From an uncultured Pseudomonadota bacterium (lineage in GTDB: Bacteria; Pseudomonadota; Gammaproteobacteria; Burkholderiales; SG8-39): a stretch of DNA of 8,804 nt. The notes beneath the pieces were generated by a model that was given only the letters and a program-made list of their open reading frames with translations, was not told the origin of the DNA and made no database searches. The stretch lies in NCBI GenBank assembly GCA_903895005.1, contig CAITSH010000521.1:1-8804 (forward strand), written 5' to 3'. The position numbers and the translations under genes are program-made. Positions 6,001 to 8,804 of this stretch are shown here, one piece after another (position 1 is the stretch's first letter; each line of letters starts with the position of its first letter).

Positions 6001-8804
6001 AAAACGATCACCTCGAACGCGACCATCGTTGCCAATGCGGGCCAGATCAACATGAGCGGGCCGCAAGCCACTGTCGACTCGCCTGACGGTCGCGCCGGCG
6101 GCGCCGCTTCGACGGTGGCGGTCAAGATTACCGGTGGCAAGCTCGACGTATCGGGACAGACCATCGCCTTCGGTTCGACCTTCGCGTACGCGCCGGGCGG
6201 CAGGATAAAACTCGACGGAGGCATCGGTAACGCCCAGGTGGACGCGGCGGCGACGCTAGACGTGTCGTCGGTCGGGGTTGATGCGGGAACCATTAGTGCC
6301 AAGGCGACCAATACCGCGGGCACCGGAACGGTGACCATCGCCGGCAGGCTGAGGGGCTTTGCCAGCGCCGGCGTGGACGGGACCACCCCTACCCAGGGAA
6401 ATGTTGTCGTCGATGTGGACACGCTTGCATCGACGCAGTTCGACGATCTCAACATGGCGCTTAACAGCAATCCCGACAGCAGTAACTCGGCGCTGAGCAC
6501 CGGCGGGTTCACGCAGTCACGGCAGTTTCGCGTGCGCAACGGCGACATCCAGCTACGTGACACGAAATCCATCGTTGCGCGCGACGTGTTGATTTCCGCC
6601 GACAAGGGAAACATCACCCTCGGCGGAACCATTGACGCACGGGGCAGCAAAGGCGGCTCCATCCAGGTCTTTGCCGGGGAGGCGTCACGTACGGATGGCA
6701 AGGGTAATGTGACCTTGAACAACACTGCGAAGCTGCTGGCCAATGCCACGACAGCCGCCACGTCCGCAGCCGGATCCATCGGCGACGGTGGTCGCGTGCT
6801 TATCGGTACCTCGACCCAGGACAACCTGATGCTCGCAAGCGCGACCGGGAATGCCGCTATCGGTATTAATGCGGCGGGAGCGCAAAGGGCCCAAATCGAT
6901 GTCTCGGGCAATGGCGGGCAGAACGGTACGGTAACGTTCCGCGCGCCGCGCGTGGGCACGGCCGGCGGCACCGATGCCGCCGTACGCGGCCTGGGTAACG
7001 CGACAATCACGGGCAGCCGCGAAACTGTGGTGGAGGGCTACAAGGTTTACACCGGCACGCAAATCACGGCGGCGACCGGGAGCGCGACCATCCTGGACGC
7101 GCGCAACACCGGAACCATGTTTACCGAGGCGACCAGCTTTACCGGCACGCCGAAGGCGACGATGCTGGGCAACATGGGTGCGGATGCCAGTGTGAAGCTG
7201 CGCGCCGGCATCGAGGTACGATCGACCGCGGACCTACTGGTCAACGTCAACGAAACGGCCACCAACGCCAATGACCGTGGCTGGAACCTGAACACCTGGC
7301 GCTTCGGCGGGGAGGCGGGTGTCCTGACCCTGCGCGCCAAGGACAACCTGAATATCACCGGTTCCATCAGCGACGGCTTTGTCAGGTCGACCGTTACCGG
7401 GCTGGGCATGCCTAGCTGGAAACTCGACACGACACCCTCCTGGTCGTACCGGCTGGTTGGTGGCAGTGATTTCGGGGCTGCCGCCCCGCTCGCGGTGCTC
7501 GAGCGGGCTGATGCCAAAGGCAGCGTGAACCTGGGCTTTGCGCGCACGACCACCATTGGCACCGACCAGGCTGTGGCCCTGGTGCGCACGGGTAGCGGAC
7601 GCGTCGACGTGGCCGCGGGTCGCGACATCAATCTCGCCTCGGTCGGTACCGGTGCAAGTGCGATTGGCGCGGTGATCTACACCGCCGGAACCCACGTTGA
7701 TCCGGTCACAGGCTATGTCGGGGTGAAAAACCCCACCGCTACAGTGAACCTCGCCAATGCCGCCTATTCGGGAACCGCCACGGCCGCGCAGCGCGCAGTG
7801 ACACCGGAATTCGCATCCGGCGGCGGCGCCGTGTCGCTGTATGCCTCGAATGCCATTACCGGTGCGGTGACACCGCAACTCATCAACAACTGGCTTTTCA
7901 GGCGCGGACGAACCAATACCGACCTGACCGGGACGACGTCGGTTTTCGCCAGCGCCGGTACGACCTCGACCAACGCTGAGTTGCAGCAGACCGCCTGGTG
8001 GACCCGCTACGATTATTTCAACCAGGGCGTCGCGAGTTTCGGCGGGGGTGACGTTAGCGTGATTGCGGATCGTGGTGCGATCGCGGACTTGTCGGTCAGC
8101 GTTGCCACCAGCGGCCATGTCAGCACCAGCACTGCCACGCCGTCGAGCCTGGTCGGCGCGGCATTGAACGAGCGCGGCGGCGGCGATTTGTTTGTGCGCT
8201 CGGGCGGTGATATCAAGGGCGGAAGCTATTACGTGCAGAACGGCGAGGCGGCATTGCGTGTTGGCGGAGCCGTCGCCGGAAGCCGAAGCCTTACCGTGGA
8301 TACCATCGACAACACACCCTTGCGCACTGCGCTGGCCCTGGGTAACGCGAGTGTCTCGGTTATCGCCAACGGCGATGTAAGCATTGAATCGGTGTTCAAT
8401 CCGACGCAAACGCGGCAGAGCGTGCAGAACGCGGCGGCGCAGACCCTGAGCACGCTTCCTCTTACGGTGTCGACGAGCGGCTCGTCGGCGGGGCTCACGC
8501 CGGCCGCCAGCGTCAACTTCGGCGCGTTCTCCACTTATTCTGAAAACAGCGGCGCGAGTCTGACCTCGGTCAACGGCAATGTCCTGCTCGGCAACAATGC
8601 GCGCGCGCTGCTGGTTGCTTCCGGAACGCAAGTTTCGACGCCGGCGGCAAGTGATGATCAAACCAACTACAAGTCGGACGCAATGTTCCGCGTCTATCCG
8701 GGAACCCTAAATGTCGCTTCGCTGCAGGGGGATATCAGTTATGAGCGGGGCTTTACGCTATCGCCGGCTCCCAAGGGGCAGTTCAACCTTCTGGCGGGCG
8801 GAAG
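1..8804 (+). CDS. Giant filamentous-haemagglutinin-like two-partner secretion exoprotein (TpsA type), partial at both ends
   Basis: Frame 1 is open across the window: 2,934 codons, no stop, ending mid-codon. The first residues (LVEVNNDNLKDGAG) are mid-protein, so start, signal peptide and N-terminal TPS domain lie upstream. The protein is built of Gly/Ala/Thr/Ser/Val/Asn/Asp-rich rungs (GGSIKL, GDISL, LDVSGG), as expected of a right-handed beta-helix fibre. I found no cysteine, only about seven histidines and no RGD. Family landmarks run in the usual order, from ELADSPF (residues 194-200) to PKGQFNLLAGG (2924-2934). Proteins of this family usually cross the outer membrane through an FhaC/TpsB-type partner and act as surface or released adhesins; no partner gene is visible. 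Family assignment is strong. The ligand and the adhesin role are inference. The family often exceeds 3,500 residues, and the C-terminal part (DUF3739-type in relatives, from memory) would lie downstream. Confidence 0.93.
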   Translation, partial: MVEVNNDNLKDGAGAFKAGADSKVTNTAGLGEILVKRGNASMVALAVNQMGTVSATTSVQLNGSIYLRARDGATKGSSTEAAVATKGGSLVLGENSVTEVRPTLEDTATTAGNTTFNTSKVELAGKTILLDTNALVSAPGGDVAVTAQDTNVFSTTGSGRVYMRSGARIDVAGTTTTELAMESNAIEIELRGTELADSPFLRNSVVRGQKVMIDIRKGTPLGNVQGYLDLVEQNVGQRTATGGTVKFTSDGDVILAEGATVDVSGGKVSYRSGNVATTQLTSSGQIIDIGSSNATADKVYDSLIAAAPSSRNFETGYSDGRSAGSVIFNAPHLVLRGTLAGKATPGARQRDISSTGYPAGGTVVVGRSERFSTDQLAAAAPLTDFSYLGRVNLGGSATAGLATPGFNDTLSTAMSSNVDLNTSALVAGGFTKFNAYTQGDIVQSSALSLGPAGELRLAALNAIDFNAAVTSPGGKIEAWSSVGQLAVANGVSLDVAGLWTNDRSSTSARDAQGQATSVIVQKGGTIALTGQVVKVGDGASLDVSGGAWQNSAGKLSGGSGGDISLVSKRLNITDATSALLLGNNVGFRGYGLTSGGSIKLTGRNAVLGGVAGDAFLGLGQAWFDAGEFSRTLDLQLPVAWFQQGGFAKFDIGAERNLAVAAGATISPRTDNWTTNRNTVSVANGRMRDAFDVTTLPVVDTGATRGAASISLTARSEAADADAAQQGRLWLQQGASITTDPRGSVKLAAGRQLTVDGTVTARGGSISLLLTPERVADTNRDERSIWLGKNSLLDAGGSTSLVWTDSLGNSKGEVLDGGKIAIGRIDKDGSFGSATGYVVTEKGSRINVAGTSTSMTVSNRAGIVTSDVAGAGGSIDIRASEGLMLEGGMTGSGGNATVAGGSVAVTLDRGTTATVSGFAGSSELTVGRLQPIVDADGTRHIIPTGLAADQAAIRAQSGKGFVTADSLNSGGFDRISLKSQDVLVFDAGSIAAAAGVPATIGNLSLTARASIVVDAPLLKVQGALPGTAATATSPAVAGTEVKLGAAYVQVGNSDFKYQTAGTAATGDASFKVAAGTIDIIGKSAMSGVAKTTFDSTGDIRLVGQLPVDVTKAPGGTLTALRATGAFKAAGAIEFKAAQTYPTTLSEFSITATGTGSSVGFSGLDGIPAAPLSAAGTLEVSASGITQNGVVRAPFGSIKLVADETLSFGAKSLTSVAGEGRVPLGRINNGRDWLYDFGNGNVVTLNPVDASAQTNGFNLPEKAVVSAAKTITVNGERDAAGKLVAGKSALIDASGGGELYGYEFAPGPGGSRDVLAKVSGASAPASFAIIPGFSGTLAPQDYQYGQDGGLKAGDRIWLTASPGVSEGWYTLLPAHYALMPGAFAVTAGASSTRDMAASANIVRYDGSWLVSGKRGSLGSVESRSSGFIVSSGAQIRTQSEFVDYLGDAFFTSSSVAKQQDGGRVAFSAGTGGLSLQGLIKLAASGSGARGSADITAQEITVVGDASQAVASGVKLVAQDLNDMGTESLLLGGVRTTKSDGDHITDIAGKVTLSNTDASKLTGTEIILVANDTVSLADGAAISAQRAPVRTQRDLVIKSTDTNLNSGVAARSNADGAMLRVSGGNAVTVTRDITTGNQGTLDIAAGTTGALTTIAASGSILLDATGTLSNKGTLKGETAALSLGAKRISFGDASPTTGLEGLRFDNAAIVQLGELGSLSLTSYSTMDMYGALTLGKSTSDLSLTTAGIQKFGGGNDTVQILAKTLRLNGGDRFSLQAWGTNPLAPVRSVSTGEFKANAGDILLGGKSFDIRGFDKATLTAGTAATPGEIRALSKASVSPAQNILSAQNDLTLSAGRITAGSAADVTIKSGSALSANAPVVTATDTISFSTAHGFTDNQQVVYSAPAGTAIAGLVSGNTYFVKIVDGTSVKLSATSNGSAIDLTSIGGTSSQSLTASGVARVFSVGTPVAADLAGATSALGLTQLGVAPTAAANGLGGSLGFSGKTITSNATIVANAGQINMSGPQATVDSPDGRAGGAASTVAVKITGGKLDVSGQTIAFGSTFAYAPGGRIKLDGGIGNAQVDAAATLDVSSVGVDAGTISAKATNTAGTGTVTIAGRLRGFASAGVDGTTPTQGNVVVDVDTLASTQFDDLNMALNSNPDSSNSALSTGGFTQSRQFRVRNGDIQLRDTKSIVARDVLISADKGNITLGGTIDARGSKGGSIQVFAGEASRTDGKGNVTLNNTAKLLANATTAATSAAGSIGDGGRVLIGTSTQDNLMLASATGNAAIGINAAGAQRAQIDVSGNGGQNGTVTFRAPRVGTAGGTDAAVRGLGNATITGSRETVVEGYKVYTGTQITAATGSATILDARNTGTMFTEATSFTGTPKATMLGNMGADASVKLRAGIEVRSTADLLVNVNETATNANDRGWNLNTWRFGGEAGVLTLRAKDNLNITGSISDGFVRSTVTGLGMPSWKLDTTPSWSYRLVGGSDFGAAAPLAVLERADAKGSVNLGFARTTTIGTDQAVALVRTGSGRVDVAAGRDINLASVGTGASAIGAVIYTAGTHVDPVTGYVGVKNPTATVNLANAAYSGTATAAQRAVTPEFASGGGAVSLYASNAITGAVTPQLINNWLFRRGRTNTDLTGTTSVFASAGTTSTNAELQQTAWWTRYDYFNQGVASFGGGDVSVIADRGAIADLSVSVATSGHVSTSTATPSSLVGAALNERGGGDLFVRSGGDIKGGSYYVQNGEAALRVGGAVAGSRSLTVDTIDNTPLRTALALGNASVSVIANGDVSIESVFNPTQTRQSVQNAAAQTLSTLPLTVSTSGSSAGLTPAASVNFGAFSTYSENSGASLTSVNGNVLLGNNARALLVASGTQVSTPAASDDQTNYKSDAMFRVYPGTLNVASLQGDISYERGFTLSPAPKGQFNLLAGG
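541..1100 (+). other. Conserved N-proximal block of the haemagglutinin-like protein
   Basis: Residues 181-366 of the visible protein carry a dense run of family-typical phrases: ELRGTELADSPF, RGQKVMIDIRKGTP, QRTATGGTVKF, VDVSGGKVSYRSG, a GQIIDIG segment, then SDGRSAGSVIFNAP and QRD...GYPAGGTVVVG. In relatives this block follows the TPS secretion domain and the first beta-helix rungs, so this window probably begins a few hundred residues after the true N-terminus. The first 180 residues (SATTSVQLNGSIYLRA, LVSAPGGDVAVTA, GRVYMRSGARIDVAG) match the usual lead-in. The match is from memory of the family, not an alignment. The function of the block is not known to me; it is probably part of the fibre rather than an enzyme. 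Confidence 0.7.
1441..1695 (+). other. Beta-helix rung segment with paired LDV(A/S)G motifs
   Basis: Residues 481-565 show two successive rung units of the same design. VSLDVAGLWTNDRS is followed by a GGTIALTGQVVKVG strand pair, then ASLDVSGGAWQNSAG and GGSGGDISL. The 'xLDVSGxWxND' phrase followed by 'GGSGGxIxL' is a landmark I recognise from large haemagglutinin-family exoproteins. It is a clear example of how the fibre is built: short hydrophobic strands alternate with Gly/Asp/Asn turns. No catalytic motif is visible. Confidence 0.6.
3529..4150 (+). other. Aromatic-rich conserved central block interrupting the beta-helix
   Basis: Residues about 1177-1383 begin with ITQNGVVRAPFGSIKLVA and continue with RINNGRDWLYDFGNG. 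Then come IDASGGGELYGYEF and GPGGSRDVL (residues 1289-1313), FAIIPGF, GLKAGDRIWL and YTLLPAHYALMPGAF (1367-1381). Most of the protein has very few aromatic residues, but here Tyr, Phe and Trp are frequent and the strict GGxIxL rung spacing is lost. Similar phrases occur in relatives, so this is a shared element of the subfamily and not a local oddity. It could be a domain that bulges from the fibre, but that is inference. I know of no assigned function. Confidence 0.65.
4570..4990 (+). other. Conserved rung segment following the central block
   Basis: Residues 1524-1663 contain SLLLGGVRTT, EIILVANDTVSLADGAAIS, NADGAMLRVSGG and GTLDIAAGTTGALTTIAASG, ending in GSILLDATGTL. These are ordinary beta-helix strands and turns, but they occur in this order in relatives and help to fix the register of the protein. 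The preceding stretch (DYLGDAFFTSSSVAKQQDGG, residues 1441-1460) links it to the aromatic-rich block. No binding or cleavage motif is evident. Confidence 0.55.
5626..5862 (+). other. Inserted HGF...Y...GL..G..YFV...KL beta-module
   Basis: Residues about 1876-1954 read ATDTISFSTAHGFTDNQ, VVYSAPAGTAIAGLVSG, NTYFVKIVDGTSVKLSAT and AIDLTSIGGTSSQSL. The order 'T-x-HGF-x-(D/G)-x-Q-x-V-x-Y, GL-x-x-G-x-x-Y-(F/Y)-V, VD-x-x-x-x-KL, IDLTS' is a compact beta-sandwich-like module that I recall from phage tail proteins and giant repetitive surface proteins, where it occurs singly or in tandem. It is not a beta-helix rung. By count, bases 5641-5820 are 98/180 G+C (54%), while the flanking lines 5581-5640 and 5881-5940 are 65% and 73%. 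The frame is kept on both sides. Its role is unknown; carbohydrate or partner binding would be a guess. Confidence 0.6.
6421..6600 (+). other. Conserved FDDLN...GF...RVRNGDIQL segment
   Basis: Residues 2141-2200 read QFDDLNMALNSNPD, then TGGFTQSRQFRVRNGDIQL, before DVLISADKGNITLGG. In relatives a similar 'F..LN..L...GF......RVR.GD(V/I).(I/L)' phrase marks the change from a spacer of variable length back into regular rungs. The polar NSNPDSSNS stretch looks like an exposed loop. This is a family landmark without an assigned function. Confidence 0.5.
7021..8804 (+). other. Conserved Trp/Tyr-bearing C-proximal region, cut off by the window edge
   Basis: Residues 2341-2934 hold the densest set of family landmarks: GWNLNTWRFGGEAG, VLTLRAKDNLNITGSISDGF (2441-2460), SWSYRLVGGSDF (2480-2491), LVRTGSGRVDVAAGRDINL and VIYTAGTH. 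They continue with AWWTRYDYFNQGVASFGGGD (2665-2684), RGGGDLFVRSGGDIKGGSYY, ESVFNPTQ, FSTYSENSG and TLSPAPKGQFNLLAGG at the very end. Most of the protein's tryptophans are here. In relatives this region runs on for several hundred more residues, including a C-terminal domain (DUF3739, from memory) that is not in this window. The exact function is unknown; a structural role or a role in anchoring or adhesion are the options. Confidence 0.65.

Noticed and set aside
5745..7010. 421-codon minus-strand open frame as a gene
   Set aside because: It is Pro/Ala/Ser/Val-rich with no domain, antisense to clear beta-helix rungs, and overlapped by other shadow frames.
1741..8600. Identical 13-base string ctcggcaacaatg near 1741 and 8588 as a possible repeat
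   Set aside because: Both copies encode the common rung phrase LGNN in the same frame; this fits coding convergence in a repetitive protein and not a mobile or recombination site.
7234..8661. 475-codon minus-strand open frame as a gene
   Set aside because: Its translation is Arg/Gly/Ala-rich with no recognisable domain, and it lies wholly opposite the strongly family-conserved C-proximal region of the + strand protein.
1..8804. RGD integrin-binding motif as in Bordetella FhaB
   Set aside because: No RGD tripeptide was seen in the frame-1 translation, so a specific FhaB-like adhesion claim and the symbol fhaB are not supported.
1..8804. CRISPR arrays, tRNAs, insertion sequences, terminators or a multi-gene defence system
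   Set aside because: No direct-repeat array, cloverleaf, transposase frame or hairpin with a T-run was noticed, and the continuous coding frame leaves no intergenic space.

Overview
The whole 8,804-base window is the inside of one giant protein-coding gene on the + strand. Reading frame 1 was translated by hand from base 1 to base 8802. It holds 2,934 sense codons and no stop, and two bases (AG) of the next codon remain at the right edge. Neither the start codon nor the stop codon is in the window. I see no intergenic DNA, RNA gene, mobile element, CRISPR array, promoter or terminator.

The product is a filamentous-haemagglutinin-like exoprotein, of the type secreted by two-partner secretion (TpsA). 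It is made of Gly/Ala/Thr/Ser/Asn/Asp/Val-rich beta-helix rungs (patterns such as GGxIxL, GDIxL, xxIDVSGG). It contains no cysteine and has phrases I recognise from the very large proteobacterial 'filamentous haemagglutinin family' proteins. These include ELADSPF...RGQKVMIDIR, VDVSGGKVSYRSG, IDASGGGELYGYEF...GGSRDVL, YTLLPAHYALMPGAF, SLLLGGVR, GVLTLRAKDNLNITGSISDGF, SWSYRLVGGSDF and PKGQFNLLAGG.

Layout: bases 1-1100 match the conserved part that normally follows the N-terminal secretion domain. Bases 1100-3530 are rung-type repeats with a few family landmarks. Bases 3530-4150 hold an aromatic-rich conserved block that interrupts the rung pattern. Bases 4150-5620 return to rungs. Bases 5626-5862 hold a small module (HGF...Y...GL..G..YFV...KL) of a different type with lower GC. 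Bases 5880-7260 are rungs again, and 7260-8804 is a strongly conserved Trp/Tyr-bearing region. The signal peptide and TPS domain should lie upstream, and the C-terminal part of the family downstream.

The organism is probably a GC-rich proteobacterium, most likely beta- or gammaproteobacterial. This rests on GC-rich third positions and on the family's usual distribution. It is inference; no taxonomic marker is present.

The long minus-strand ORFs (up to 475 codons) are antisense shadows of this gene. I did not find a new multi-gene system. The points most worth following up are the foreign-looking inserted module and the aromatic-rich block.
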